DNA of 64,000 nucleotides from Variovorax sp. RA8 (GTDB taxonomy: Bacteria > Pseudomonadota > Gammaproteobacteria > Burkholderiales > Burkholderiaceae_C). Below, piece after piece: positions 41,864 to 51,727 of this stretch. Made by a program: the position numbers and the translations under genes. Under the pieces are notes generated by a model. That model made no database searches. It was not told the DNA's origin and saw only the letters and a program-made list of their open reading frames with translations. The stretch covers positions 4,278,001-4,342,000 of the forward strand of contig NZ_LR594662.1 in assembly GCF_901827175.1 (NCBI RefSeq). The letters run 5' to 3'. Within the stretch, counting starts at the first letter, position 1. Each line of letters starts with the position of its first letter.

Positions 41864-44590
41864 TTACGCGTAGAGCGGGTTGATCTTGTCGGCGTTGATG
41901 CCGTACTTCTTGATCGCTTCCGCCACCTTGGCGGCAGGGACCGCGCCGTCGTCGGCGAGCGCCTTGAGCGAGGCCACGACGATGTAATGGCGGTTGACCT
42001 CGAAGTGCTCGCGCAGCTTGTTGCGGAAGTCGCTGCGGCCGAAGCCGTCAGTGCCCAGCACGCGATAGCTGCGATCCTTCGGGATGAAGGGTCGGATCTG
42101 CTCGGCGTAGGCCTTCATGTAATCGGTCGACGCGACGACCGGGCCGGTGGTCTTGGACAGCTGCTCGGTCGCGAAGGGCACGCGCGGCGTCTCGGTCGGG
42201 TGCAGCAGGTTCCAGCGGTCGGCGTCCTGGCCGTCGCGGGTGAGCTCGTTGAAGCTCGGGCAGCTCCACACCGAGGCGGCCACGCCCCAGTCCTGCGCCA
42301 GCAATTCCTGCGCGGCGATGCTCTCGCGCAGGATGGTGCCGCTGCCGAGCAGTTGCACGGCCGGCGCTTCCTTGCCCTTGGCAGCCTTGACCGCCGGCGC
42401 CTGCTTGCACAGGTACATGCCCTTGATGATCTGCTCCTCGGTGCCGGGCTGCAGGCCGGGCATCGCGTAGTTCTCGTTGAGCAGCGTCAGGTAGTAGTAG
42501 ACGTTGTCCTGCTTCTCCACCATGCGCCTCAGGCCGTGGTGCAGGATCACGCCGACCTCGTGGGCGAAGGTCGGGTCGTAGCTCACGCAATTCGGAATCG
42601 TGTTGGCGAGGATGTGGCTGTGGCCGTCCTCGTGCTGCAGGCCCTCGCCGTTGAGCGTGGTGCGCCCCGAGGTGCCGCCCAGCAGGAAGCCGCGCGCCTG
42701 CATGTCGCCTGCGGCCCAGGCCAGGTCGCCGATGCGCTGGAAGCCGAACATCGAGTAGTACACGTAGAAGGGCACCATGATGCGGTTGTTGGTGCTGTAC
42801 GAGGTGGCCGCCGCGATCCAGCTCGACATGCCGCCCGCCTCGTTGATGCCTTCCTGCAGGATCTGGCCCGCCTTGTCCTCCTTGTAGTACATGACCTGGT
42901 CCTTGTCGACCGGGGTGTACTGCTGGCCATCGGGGTTGTAGATGCCGACCTGGCGGAACAGGCCTTCCATGCCGAAGGTGCGCGCCTCGTCGACCAGGAT
43001 CGGCACCACGCGCGGGCCCAGCGCCTTGTCGCGCAGCAGCTGCGTGAGGAAGCGCACGTAGGCCTGGGTCGTGGAGATCTCGCGGCCCTCGGCCGTGGGC
43101 TCCAGCACCGCCTTGAAGGTGTCCAGCGAAGGCACGGAGAAGCTCTCGTCGGCCTTGGTGCGGCGATGCGGCAGGTAGCCGCCCAGCGCCTTGCGGCGCT
43201 CGTGCAGGTACTTCATTTCCGGGGTGTCGTCGGCCGGCTTGTAGAAAGGCAGGTCGCCGATCTGGCTGTCGGGAATCGGGATGTTGAAGCGGTCGCGGAA
43301 AGCCTTGATGTCCTCGTCGCCGAGCTTCTTGGTCTGGTGGACCGTGTTCTTGCCCTCGCCGATCTTGCCCATGCCGAAGCCCTTGACGGTCTTGATCAGC
43401 AGCACGGTCGGCTGGCCGGTATGCTTGACGGCCGCCGCGAAGGCCGCATAGACCTTCTGCGAATCGTGCCCGCCGCGGCGCAGGTTCCAGATCTCGTCGT
43501 CGCTCATCTTGGCGACCATCTCCAGCGTGCGCGGATCGCGGCCGAAGAAGTGCTTGCGCACGTAGGCGCCGTCGTTGGCCTTGAACGACTGGTAGTCGCC
43601 GTCGTTCGTCTCCATCATGATCTTGCGCAGCGCGCCGTCCTTGTCGCGCGCCAGCAGCGGGTCCCAGCTGCTGCCCCAGATCAGCTTGATCACGTTCCAG
43701 CCCGAACCGCGGAACTCGCCTTCCAGTTCCTGGATGATCTTTCCGTTGCCGCGCACCGGGCCGTCCAGGCGCTGCAGGTTGCAGTTGATGACGAAGATCA
43801 GGTTGTCGAGGCGCTCGCGCGCCGCCAGGCTGATGGCACCCAGCGACTCGACCTCGTCCATCTCGCCGTCGCCGCAGAACACCCATACCTTGCGGTTCTC
43901 GGTATTCGCGATGCCGCGCGCATGCAGGTACTTGAGGAAGCGCGCCTGGTAGATCGCCATCAGCGGGCCGAGGCCCATCGAGACGGTGGGGAACTGCCAG
44001 AACTCGGGCATCAGCTTCGGATGGGGGTAGCTCGACAGGCCCTTGCCGTCGACCTCCTGCCGGAAGTTGAGCAACTGCTCCTCGGTCAAGCGGCCTTCGA
44101 GGTAGGCGCGCGCATAGATGCCGGGCGAGACATGACCCTGGATGTACAGGCAGTCCCCGCCGTGGTTTTCGCTCTCGGCATGCCAGAAGTGGTTGAAGCC
44201 GGCGCCGAACATGTTGGCCAGCGAGGCGAAGGAGCCGATGTGGCCGCCCAGGTCGCCACCCTCGGGCGGGTGGTGGCGGTTGGCCTTTACCACCATGGCC
44301 ATCGCGTTCCAGCGCATATAGGCGCGCAGGCGCTCCTCGACCTCGAGGTTGCCCGGGCAGCGCTCCTCCTGGTCCGGTTCGATGGTGTTGACGTAGGCGG
44401 TGTTGGCGGAAAACGGCTTGTCGATGCTGCTCTGGCGCGCGTGTTCCAGCAGCTGCTCGAGCAGGAAGTGCGCGCGATCGGGCCCCTCGCTTTCGATCAC
44501 GGCGGACAAAGCGTCCATCCACTCGCGGGTTTCCTGGGCATCAGTGTCGTTCGCAGCGGAACCGAACCGGTTCTCGGGAATTGCCGACAT
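41864..44590 (-). CDS. aceE: Pyruvate dehydrogenase E1 component, homodimeric AceE type
   Basis: AAGGAG before the ATG at 44590 sets the start; 908 residues is normal for AceE (about 890). The thiamine diphosphate region includes VWVFCGDGEMDEVESLGAI and NLIFVINCNLQRLDGPVRGNG. DLAWAAGDMQARGFLLGGT, EGLQHEDGHSH and YRVLGTDGFGRSDFRNKLREHFEVN are all AceE-specific. It decarboxylates pyruvate and acetylates E2. It is the first gene of aceE-aceF-lpdA, with a 45-base gap to aceF. The 5' region to the divergent histidine kinase (about 226 bases) is A+T-richer than its surroundings and should hold both promoters. Confidence 0.97.
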   Translation of the reverse strand: MSAIPENRFGSAANDTDAQETREWMDALSAVIESEGPDRAHFLLEQLLEHARQSSIDKPFSANTAYVNTIEPDQEERCPGNLEVEERLRAYMRWNAMAMVVKANRHHPPEGGDLGGHIGSFASLANMFGAGFNHFWHAESENHGGDCLYIQGHVSPGIYARAYLEGRLTEEQLLNFRQEVDGKGLSSYPHPKLMPEFWQFPTVSMGLGPLMAIYQARFLKYLHARGIANTENRKVWVFCGDGEMDEVESLGAISLAARERLDNLIFVINCNLQRLDGPVRGNGKIIQELEGEFRGSGWNVIKLIWGSSWDPLLARDKDGALRKIMMETNDGDYQSFKANDGAYVRKHFFGRDPRTLEMVAKMSDDEIWNLRRGGHDSQKVYAAFAAAVKHTGQPTVLLIKTVKGFGMGKIGEGKNTVHQTKKLGDEDIKAFRDRFNIPIPDSQIGDLPFYKPADDTPEMKYLHERRKALGGYLPHRRTKADESFSVPSLDTFKAVLEPTAEGREISTTQAYVRFLTQLLRDKALGPRVVPILVDEARTFGMEGLFRQVGIYNPDGQQYTPVDKDQVMYYKEDKAGQILQEGINEAGGMSSWIAAATSYSTNNRIMVPFYVYYSMFGFQRIGDLAWAAGDMQARGFLLGGTSGRTTLNGEGLQHEDGHSHILANTIPNCVSYDPTFAHEVGVILHHGLRRMVEKQDNVYYYLTLLNENYAMPGLQPGTEEQIIKGMYLCKQAPAVKAAKGKEAPAVQLLGSGTILRESIAAQELLAQDWGVAASVWSCPSFNELTRDGQDADRWNLLHPTETPRVPFATEQLSKTTGPVVASTDYMKAYAEQIRPFIPKDRSYRVLGTDGFGRSDFRNKLREHFEVNRHYIVVASLKALADDGAVPAAKVAEAIKKYGINADKINPLYA

Positions 44591-44816
44591 GCTTGTCTCC
44601 TTTTTGGGGGGTGTGGCTGGGTAATTTAGTGCCGGATCCGGCAGCGCGCGGGAGTTTCTCACATAAATATCGCAATTTCAAATAGTGCGTGTCGTTTTCT
44701 TATAGTGAAATTCATGGGGTTTCATAGATGGAGAAGTGAATCTCCCGGCCCCTTTACAAGCCATGTCACTGGCCCCCCGCCCTTCCCCCGGAAGGGCCTT
44801 CCCCTACACTCGCGCG

Positions 44817-47360
44817 ATGCCCTTCTCCTCCCCGATCGCGGTGGCGCGCAGCGCCGTCAAGGCGTCGCCGCTGTCCTGGTGGCGGCGCTGGTGGCGCCGC
44901 CAGACGCCGGTGCTGCAGGACGCGGTGGCGATGCTGGCTCCGCTGGCGGCGGTGCTGCTGTTCCTGGCCGCGATCGTCGCGGCCTTCTGGTACCTCCGCG
45001 CGGAGGAGCTGGAGCGAGAGCAGGAGTCGGTGAAGCGCGATGTCGAGTACGCCCAGCAGCGCGTGCGCCTGCGCCTCCTGGAGCGGCAGGAACAGCTGAT
45101 GCGGCTTGCGCGCGACGCCTCCAACCGCGAGATCGACGCGACCGAGTTCGCGAGCCGGGCGGAGTCGCTGGTCAGCCAGTTTCCCGAGCTGCAGGCGATC
45201 AGCTGGATCGACGACCGGCGCCGCTTCAAGGCCGGCTACGCCGCGCCCAGCATCCACCCGGCCCAGCAGCACGCCGTGGGCGACGTGCTGCGGCCGGGCG
45301 ACATCGAAAGCAACTACGCCCTGGCGCGCGAGCTGCGCCAGCCTGTGTTCTCGCAGCCGGTGGCGGGCGGCGATCCGACGGCGATGCTGCAGCTGCACAT
45401 TCCCTTCTTCGACCAGGGCCTGTTCGCGGGCGAGGTGCTGGGCGAGTTCTCGATCGACGGAATCCTGCGCTACGGCATGCCCTCGGAAGTGTCGGCGCGC
45501 TATGCGGTGTCGCTGCTCGACGCCAAGGGCGGGCTGATCGCCGGCAACACGGTGGCCAGCCCACGGGAGGCCGAGGCCCGCCTGCTGCCCTGGACCGAGC
45601 AGACCAACGAGTACGAGGTGCCGGTGTCGCCGGTGGGCAATGCGCTGGTGCTGCGGGCGCAGGCCTACCGCACCTCGCAGGGCGTGGTCGGCAACGGGCT
45701 GTTCTGGCTGGTCGGCGCGCTCAGCGTGCTCACGAGCTGGATGCTGATCGGCACCTGGCGCCACACGCGGCGGCGGCTGCAGGCCCAGCAGGCGCTGGTG
45801 GCCGAGACCAACTTCCGGCGCGCCATGGAAAACTCCATGCTCACCGGCATGCGCGTGCTCGACCTCGAGGGCCGCATCACCTACGTCAACGCCGCCTTCT
45901 GCGCGATGACCGGCTGGGACGAAAGCGAGCTGGTCGGCCAGACGCCGCCGTTCCCCTATTGGCTGGAATCCGACCGCGAAATCATGAACGAGCGGCTCGA
46001 GGAAGAGCTGCACGGCCGCGCCCTGCCCGGCGGCTTCCAGGTGCGCGTCAAGCGCAAGAACGGTACCGTCTTCAACGCCCGCCTCTACGTGTCGCCCTTG
46101 ATCGACGCGCGCGGCCACCAGACCGGCTGGATGACCTCGATGACCGACATCACCGAGCCGACCCGCATCCGCGAGCAGCTCTCGGCCTCCTACGAGCGCT
46201 TCACCACCGTGCTCGAAGCGCTGGACGCCTCGGTGTCGGTGGCGCCGCTCGGCAGCGAGGAACTGCTGTTCGCCAACAAGCTGTACCGGCTCTGGTTCGG
46301 CTCCGACACCGTGGGCCACCTGGGCATGGTGGCGCAGGCCGGCGTACCGGCCTCGCACGCACACGACGATGCGCTCGACGACGTCGACCCCTTCGCCGGC
46401 CTGCCGATCGACCAGTTGACCGCGGCGCAGCCGGCCAACAACGAGATCTTCGTGCCCGAGCTGGGCAAGTGGCTGGAGGTGCGCTCGCGCTACCTGACCT
46501 GGGTCGACGGCCGCCTGGCACAACTGGTGATCGCGACTGACATCACGCCGCGCCGCATGGCCGAGGACCTGTCGGCTGCGCAGGCGGACCGCGCGCAGGC
46601 CGCCAGCCGCCTCATCACGATGGGCGAGATGGCCTCCAGCGTGGCCCACGAGCTCAACCAGCCGCTGACCGCGATCACCAACTACTGCAACGGGATGATG
46701 TCGCGCATCCGCGGCCAGCAGATCGATTCGGATGCCCTGCTGGCGGCGCTGGACAAGACCGCCAAGCAGGCGCAGCGGGCCGGCCAGATCATCCAGCGCA
46801 TCCGCTCCTTTGTGAAGCGCAGCGAGCCCAACCGCACGCCGGCCGAGGTGTCGACCATGGTGAGCGAGGCTGTCGAGCTCGCCGGCATCGAGCTCAGGCG
46901 CCGCAACGTGCGCCTCAACCACTATGTGGCGGCGCGCCTGCCGGTGGTGCGGGTCGATCCGATCCTGATCGAGCAGGTGATGGTGAACCTGCTGAAGAAC
47001 GCGGCCGAGTCCATCGACCTGGCCGAACGGCCGCTGGCGCGCCGCAGCGTCGAGCTGCGCGTGCTGCCCAAGGTGATCGACGGTCAGAACGCCATCGAGT
47101 TCTCGGTGCAGGACACCGGCATGGGCCTCGCACCGGAAGTGATGGACCGGCTCTACGAGGCCTTCTTCTCCACCAAGCCCGAGGGCATGGGCATCGGGCT
47201 CAACCTCTGCCGCACCATCGTCGAGTCGCACCGCGGCCGGATGCGGGCGGAGAACATCTACAATGGCCCGGACGTGGTCGGATGCCGTTTTTCCTTCTGG
47301 ATTCCGGTGTTGGACGCTATTGATTCCGTAGCAAGCAACGAGGCGAAAGTACCCGCATGA
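44817..47360 (+). CDS. PAS-domain sensor histidine kinase
   Basis: I choose the ATG at 44817 (847 residues), because it gives a short N-terminus before the first membrane helix; GTG 44736 and ATG 44763 are alternatives. Helix 1 is at about 37-60 and helix 2 at about 295-316, enclosing a roughly 230-residue periplasmic sensor. PAS 1 (NFRRAMENSMLTGMRVLDLEG, VNAAFCAMTGWDE) and a weaker PAS 2 follow. The phospho-acceptor His611 is in SSVAHELNQPLTAI, and the ATPase has NLLKNAAES, DTGMGLAPE and GMGIGLNLCRTIVESH. It overlaps its response regulator by four bases and is divergent from the pyruvate dehydrogenase operon. It may sense carbon or redox status. Confidence 0.9.
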   Translation: MPFSSPIAVARSAVKASPLSWWRRWWRRQTPVLQDAVAMLAPLAAVLLFLAAIVAAFWYLRAEELEREQESVKRDVEYAQQRVRLRLLERQEQLMRLARDASNREIDATEFASRAESLVSQFPELQAISWIDDRRRFKAGYAAPSIHPAQQHAVGDVLRPGDIESNYALARELRQPVFSQPVAGGDPTAMLQLHIPFFDQGLFAGEVLGEFSIDGILRYGMPSEVSARYAVSLLDAKGGLIAGNTVASPREAEARLLPWTEQTNEYEVPVSPVGNALVLRAQAYRTSQGVVGNGLFWLVGALSVLTSWMLIGTWRHTRRRLQAQQALVAETNFRRAMENSMLTGMRVLDLEGRITYVNAAFCAMTGWDESELVGQTPPFPYWLESDREIMNERLEEELHGRALPGGFQVRVKRKNGTVFNARLYVSPLIDARGHQTGWMTSMTDITEPTRIREQLSASYERFTTVLEALDASVSVAPLGSEELLFANKLYRLWFGSDTVGHLGMVAQAGVPASHAHDDALDDVDPFAGLPIDQLTAAQPANNEIFVPELGKWLEVRSRYLTWVDGRLAQLVIATDITPRRMAEDLSAAQADRAQAASRLITMGEMASSVAHELNQPLTAITNYCNGMMSRIRGQQIDSDALLAALDKTAKQAQRAGQIIQRIRSFVKRSEPNRTPAEVSTMVSEAVELAGIELRRRNVRLNHYVAARLPVVRVDPILIEQVMVNLLKNAAESIDLAERPLARRSVELRVLPKVIDGQNAIEFSVQDTGMGLAPEVMDRLYEAFFSTKPEGMGIGLNLCRTIVESHRGRMRAENIYNGPDVVGCRFSFWIPVLDAIDSVASNEAKVPA

Positions 47361-47986
47361 GTTTGATTCCGAAGAAGGGCACGGTCTATGTCGTCGACGA
47401 CGACGAAGCAGTCCGCGATTCGTTGCAATGGCTGCTCGAAGGCAAGGACTACCGCGTTCGCTGCTTCGATTCGGCCGAGTCTTTCCTCTCGCGCTACGAT
47501 CCGCGCGAGGTCGCTTGCCTGATCGTCGACATCCGCATGGCCGGCATGTCGGGCATCGAGCTGCAGGATCGCCTGATCGAGCGGCGCTCGCCGCTCCCCA
47601 TCGTCGTCATCACCGGCCATGGCGACGTGCCGATGGCGGTCGACAGCATGAAGAAGGGCGCGATGGACTTCATCCAGAAGCCCTTCAACGACGAGGCCCT
47701 GGTGGCGCTGGTCGAACGCATGCTCGAACACGCGCGCGGCGCCTTCGCGCAACACCAGCAGTCGGCCAGCCGCGACGCACTGCTGTCCAAGCTGACCGGC
47801 CGCGAAGCCCAGGTGCTGGAGCGCATCGTGGCCGGCCGGCTCAACAAGCAGATCGCCGACGACCTGGGCATCAGCATCAAGACCGTCGAAGCGCACCGCG
47901 CCAACATCATGGAAAAGCTCAACGCCAACACGGTGGCCGACCTGCTCAAGATCGCCTTGGGCCAGGCCGCACCGGCCAAAGCCTGA
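47357..47986 (+). CDS. FixJ/NarL-family response regulator
   Basis: The 209-residue regulator has an acidic pair in YVVDDDEAV, the phospho-acceptor Asp58 in [12 protein letters not shown], Thr in VVITGHGD and Lys in FIQKPFND. The C-terminal LuxR-type helix-turn-helix (about 145-205) reads [22 protein letters not shown] and [20 protein letters not shown] and EAHR place it in the FixJ branch. It is the partner of the kinase just upstream (ATGA overlap). The divergent aceE operon is the nearest candidate target. An intrinsic terminator follows 34 bases after the stop. Confidence 0.93.
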   Translation: MSLIPKKGTVYVVDDDEAVRDSLQWLLEGKDYRVRCFDSAESFLSRYDPREVACLIVDIRMAGMSGIELQDRLIERRSPLPIVVITGHGDVPMAVDSMKKGAMDFIQKPFNDEALVALVERMLEHARGAFAQHQQSASRDALLSKLTGREAQVLERIVAGRLNKQIADDLGISIKTVEAHRANIMEKLNANTVADLLKIALGQAAPAKA

Positions 47987-48020
47987 CGGCCATCGTGGCC
48001 ATAGCCACAATCAAATCCGA

Positions 48021-48043
48021 CGCCTGCGCAAGCGGGCGTTTTT
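48021..48043 (+). terminator. Intrinsic terminator after the response regulator gene
   Basis: CGCCTGC and GCGGGCG pair over 7 bp (one G-U) around a GCAA tetraloop and are followed by five T. It ends the kinase-regulator transcript only 20 bases before the folD start, so folD needs either read-through or a promoter close to the hairpin. Confidence 0.75.
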
Positions 48044-48062
48044 ACTTGGAGAATCGAAAACG

Positions 48063-48908
48063 ATGACAGCCCAACTGATCGACGGCAATGCCCTCGCGGC
48101 CCGCACCCGGGCCGATGTCTCGCGCCGCGTGCAGGCGCTCAAGGCACGCGGCATCACGCCCGGGCTGGCCGTGATCCTGGTGGGCGAGGACCCGGCCAGC
48201 CAGGTCTATGTGCGCCACAAGGTCAAGGACAGCGAGGAAGCCGGCCTGCATTCCGTGCTGGAGCGCCATCCGGCCACGCTGTCCGAGGCCGAGCTGGTGG
48301 CGCGCATCGACGCGCTCAACAAGGACCCGGCCATCCACGGCATCCTGGTGCAGCTGCCCCTGCCAAAGCACATCGATGCGGCCCGCGTCATCGAATCGAT
48401 CTCCCCCGCCAAGGACGTGGACGGCTTCCACGTCGCCAGCGCCGGAGCGCTGGTGACGGGCCAACCGGGCTTCTGGCCGTGCACGCCCTACGGCTGCATG
48501 AAGATGCTGGAGTCCATCGGCTACGAGCTGCGAGGCAAGCATGCAGTGGTGATCGGCCGCAGCAACATCGTGGGCAAGCCGATGGCCCTGATGCTGCTTG
48601 CCAAGAGTGCCACCGTGACCATTTGCCACAGCGCGACGCAGGACCTTGGCGTTTTCACGCGTCAGGCCGACGTAGTGGTCGCCGCGGTCGGCAAGCGCAA
48701 TGTGCTGACGGCGGACATGGTCAAGCCGGGCGCCGTGATCATCGACGTGGGCATGAACCGCAATGACGAAGGCAAGCTTTGCGGCGATGTCGACTTCGCG
48801 GCCGTGCGCGAAGTGGCGGGCTGGATCACGCCGGTGCCGGGCGGCGTGGGCCCGATGACCCGCGCGATGCTGCTCGTCAACACCCTGGAAGCGGCCGAGC
48901 GCACTTGA
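48063..48908 (+). CDS. folD: Methylenetetrahydrofolate dehydrogenase/cyclohydrolase
   Basis: The 281-residue bifunctional enzyme interconverts methylene-, methenyl- and 10-formyl-tetrahydrofolate in the cytoplasm. Conserved elements are [22 protein letters not shown] (catalytic Tyr and Lys), [17 protein letters not shown] and [10 protein letters not shown]. The NADP site [14 protein letters not shown] and the C-terminal [18 protein letters not shown] complete it. GGAG upstream sets the start. A single-gene unit between the terminator above and prlC. Confidence 0.97.
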   Translation: MTAQLIDGNALAARTRADVSRRVQALKARGITPGLAVILVGEDPASQVYVRHKVKDSEEAGLHSVLERHPATLSEAELVARIDALNKDPAIHGILVQLPLPKHIDAARVIESISPAKDVDGFHVASAGALVTGQPGFWPCTPYGCMKMLESIGYELRGKHAVVIGRSNIVGKPMALMLLAKSATVTICHSATQDLGVFTRQADVVVAAVGKRNVLTADMVKPGAVIIDVGMNRNDEGKLCGDVDFAAVREVAGWITPVPGGVGPMTRAMLLVNTLEAAERT

Positions 48909-48942
48909 ACTCCCACGAACCGACCGCCAACTGCCTGAGACC

Positions 48943-51003
48943 ATGACCAATCCGCTCCTCGACTTTCACGATCTCCCTCTGTTCGATCAGATCAGGCCCA
49001 AGCACGTCGCCCCCGCAGTCGACGTGCTGCTGGCCGACGCCGAGGCGGCCTTGCAGGAGGTCACGGCGCCCGGGTTCCCGTCCGACTGGAACGCGATCGC
49101 CAAGGTGCTGGACGTCGCTTCGGAGCGCTTCAGCCGGGCCTGGGGCGCGGTCGGTCATCTCAACGCCGTCGCCGATACGCCCGAGCTGCGCGCAGCCTAC
49201 AACGAGGCCATGCCGCGCGTCACCGCCTTCTGGACGCGCCTGGGCTCGGACGAGCGGCTCTATGCCAAGTACAAGGCCATCGACCCTGCGACGCTGAACT
49301 CGGAGCAGCGCCAGGCGCACCGCAACGCGGTGCGCAACTTCGTGCTCGGCGGCGCCGAACTGCAGGGCGAGGCCAAGCAGCGCTTCGCCGAGATCCAGGA
49401 ACGCCAGGCCGAGCTGAGCCAGAAGTTCAGCGAGAACGCGCTGGATGCCACCGACGCCTTCGCCTACTACGCACAGCTCGGCGAGCTCGAGGGACTGCCC
49501 GAGGACGTGATCAGCGCTGCGCGCAGCGCGGCCGAGGCCGAAGGCAAGCAGGGCTACAAGCTGACGCTGAAGATGCCCTCCTATTTGCCGGTCATGCAGT
49601 TCGCCAGGAGCAGCGCACTGCGCGAGAAGCTCTACCGCGCCTACGTCACACGGGCCAGCGAGTTCGGCGACCCGGCGCTCGACAATACCGAGCTGATCCG
49701 CGAAATCCTCGCGCTGCGCCAGGAAGAGGCGAAGCTCCTGGGCTACCCCAACTTCGGCGAGCTGTCGATCGTGCCGAAGATGGCGGAGACGGCCGACCAG
49801 GTCATCAAGTTCCTGCGCGACCTCGCCACCAAGGCCCGGCCTTTCGGCGAGCGCGACCTGGCCGACCTGCGGGTCTTCGCCTCGCAGCACCTTTCCATCG
49901 ACGATCCCCAGCCGTGGGACTGGAGCTACATCGGCGAGAAGCTCAAGGAAGCGCGCTACGCCTTCAGCGAACAAGAGGTCAAGCAGTACTTCCCGGCACC
50001 GAAGGTGATGGCCGGCTTGTTCAAGATCGTCGAGACCTTGTTCGAGGTCTCGATCCGCCGCGACAGTGCGCCGGTGTGGCATCCCAGCGTCGAGTTCTAC
50101 CGCATCGAGCGCCAAACCTCGGAAGGTCGCCAGACGGTCGGCCAGTTCTACCTCGATCCCTCCGCCCGCGCCGCCAAGCGCGGCGGCGCGTGGATGGACG
50201 ATGTACGCGCCCGCTGGCTTCGCCCCGACACCGGCACGCTGCAGACGCCGGTGGCGCAGCTGGTCTGCAACTTTGCCGACGGCGTCGACGGCAAGCCGCC
50301 GCTGCTCACGCACGACGACGTGACCACGCTCTTCCACGAGTTCGGCCACGGACTGCACCACATGCTCACGCAGGTGAACGAGCGCGACGTCTCCGGCATC
50401 AGCGGTGTGGAATGGGATGCCGTCGAGCTCCCCAGCCAGTTCATGGAGAACTTCTGCTGGGAGTGGGAGGTGCTCGCGCACATGACCGCGCACGTCGACA
50501 CCGGCGAGCCGCTGCCGCGCGCGCTGTTCGACAAGATGATCGCGGCCAAGAACTTCCAGAGCGGGCTTCAGACGCTGCGCCAGATCGAGTTCTCGCTCTT
50601 TGACATGCTGCTGCATACCGAGCATGACGCCGCCACCTCCCAGCCGGGCGGCGTGATGGCCCTGCTCGGAAAGGTGCGCGCCGAGGTCGCGGTGATGCCC
50701 TCGCCACCGTTCAGCCGCACGCCCAACACCTTCAGCCACATCTTCTCGGGCGGCTACGCGGCCGGCTACTACAGCTACAAGTGGGCCGAGGTGCTGAGCG
50801 CCGACGCGTATGCGGCTTTCGAGGAAACCGTTGGCGCCAATGGCCAGCCAAGCATCGAGACCGGCCGGCGCTACCGCGAGGCCATCCTCGAGGCCGGCGG
50901 CAGTCGCACCGCGATGGAGTCCTTCAAGGCCTTCCGCGGCCGCGAACCCCAGCTCGACGCGTTGCTGCGCCACCAGGGGATGACGGCGGCCCAGCCGGCC
51001 TGA
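48943..51003 (+). CDS. prlC: Oligopeptidase A, M3 family zinc metallopeptidase
   Basis: The 686-residue cytoplasmic enzyme has the HEFGHGLHH zinc site near residues 465-473, with the third ligand Glu in SGVEWDAVELPSQFMENFCWE. The C-terminal region FSHIFSGGYAAGYYSYKWAEVLSAD is typical of M3 oligopeptidases. It degrades short peptides and cleaved signal peptides. The length equals E. coli PrlC. It begins 34 bases after folD without a strong ribosome site. Confidence 0.96.
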   Translation: MTNPLLDFHDLPLFDQIRPKHVAPAVDVLLADAEAALQEVTAPGFPSDWNAIAKVLDVASERFSRAWGAVGHLNAVADTPELRAAYNEAMPRVTAFWTRLGSDERLYAKYKAIDPATLNSEQRQAHRNAVRNFVLGGAELQGEAKQRFAEIQERQAELSQKFSENALDATDAFAYYAQLGELEGLPEDVISAARSAAEAEGKQGYKLTLKMPSYLPVMQFARSSALREKLYRAYVTRASEFGDPALDNTELIREILALRQEEAKLLGYPNFGELSIVPKMAETADQVIKFLRDLATKARPFGERDLADLRVFASQHLSIDDPQPWDWSYIGEKLKEARYAFSEQEVKQYFPAPKVMAGLFKIVETLFEVSIRRDSAPVWHPSVEFYRIERQTSEGRQTVGQFYLDPSARAAKRGGAWMDDVRARWLRPDTGTLQTPVAQLVCNFADGVDGKPPLLTHDDVTTLFHEFGHGLHHMLTQVNERDVSGISGVEWDAVELPSQFMENFCWEWEVLAHMTAHVDTGEPLPRALFDKMIAAKNFQSGLQTLRQIEFSLFDMLLHTEHDAATSQPGGVMALLGKVRAEVAVMPSPPFSRTPNTFSHIFSGGYAAGYYSYKWAEVLSADAYAAFEETVGANGQPSIETGRRYREAILEAGGSRTAMESFKAFRGREPQLDALLRHQGMTAAQPA

Positions 51004-51077
51004 TCTGGCCCTCCGCCTCGCCTGCCGCCCGGCCTGAGATACTCCGCCACGTCGGATCACGAAAGCCAAAGCCACCC

Positions 51078-51713
51078 ATGAAGCTTCACCCACGTCTCGC
51101 GGGCTCCGCTCTCCTGCTGCTCCTTGCCGCCGGTTCTGCGCTGGCGCAACCCGTCTATCGCCATGTCGACAAGACCGGCAAGGTCACCTTCTCCGATCAG
51201 CCGCCGGCGGCCGATGCCCAGGCCGGGGCGCCGCGAGGCAGCGGCGCGGGCGGTGCCGGCCCGGCCCTTCCCTACGAACTGCGACAGGTCGCACAGCGCT
51301 ACCCTGTCACGATCTACACCGGCGAGGAATGCAGCCCCTGTGCAGCAGGGCGCTCACTGCTGGTGACGCGCGGCATTCCTTTCGAGGAACGCACCGTCAA
51401 GGCCAACGAGGACGTCGAAGCGCTGCAGCGCCTGAGCGGCCAGGCCTCGCTGCCGCTCCTCACCATCGGCTCGCAGCAGCTCAAGGGCTTCTCGGATGCC
51501 CAGTGGTCGCAATACCTCGACGCGGCCGGCTACCCCAAGAGCGCCCAGTTGCCGGCGGGCTACCGCAATCCGCCGGCCCAGCCGTTGGTCGCCGTGCAGG
51601 CGGCGCCCGCCGCACCTGCGACGCCTGTTGCCGCACCGGCCCCGGCGCCGGTGCCAGCGCCCGCCGCCCCCAGCGGGCCAACGCCAAGCAACCCGGCGGG
51701 CATCAAGTTCTGA
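51078..51713 (+). CDS. Exported DUF4124/glutaredoxin-like thiol protein
   Basis: The 211-residue precursor has a signal peptide (LAGSALLLLLAAGSALAQ). A DUF4124-type stretch (PVYRHVDKTGKVTFSDQPP) follows, then a glutaredoxin-like domain (about residues 73-150) with the redox-type CSPC motif in TGEECSPCAAGRSLL and a cis-Pro in ASLPLLTIG. An Ala/Pro tail (about 165-205) may span the periplasm or cell wall. It probably acts on thiols or disulfides outside the cytoplasm. The partner is unknown. Confidence 0.83.
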   Translation: MKLHPRLAGSALLLLLAAGSALAQPVYRHVDKTGKVTFSDQPPAADAQAGAPRGSGAGGAGPALPYELRQVAQRYPVTIYTGEECSPCAAGRSLLVTRGIPFEERTVKANEDVEALQRLSGQASLPLLTIGSQQLKGFSDAQWSQYLDAAGYPKSAQLPAGYRNPPAQPLVAVQAAPAAPATPVAAPAPAPVPAPAAPSGPTPSNPAGIKF

Positions 51714-51727
51714 TTTCCGGCACCTTC

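Noticed and set aside
41822..44629. A 935-codon open frame on the plus strand opposite aceE
   Set aside because: It mirrors the aceE codon pattern in G+C-rich DNA, its translation is Arg/Leu/Val/His-rich without any family motif, and aceE is beyond doubt.
44766..47231. An 821-codon minus-strand frame opposite the histidine kinase
   Set aside because: Low-complexity antisense translation with no domain; all kinase motifs lie on the plus strand.
48877..51093. A 738-codon minus-strand frame opposite prlC
   Set aside because: Antisense shadow of a clearly recognised M3 peptidase; no recognisable motif of its own.
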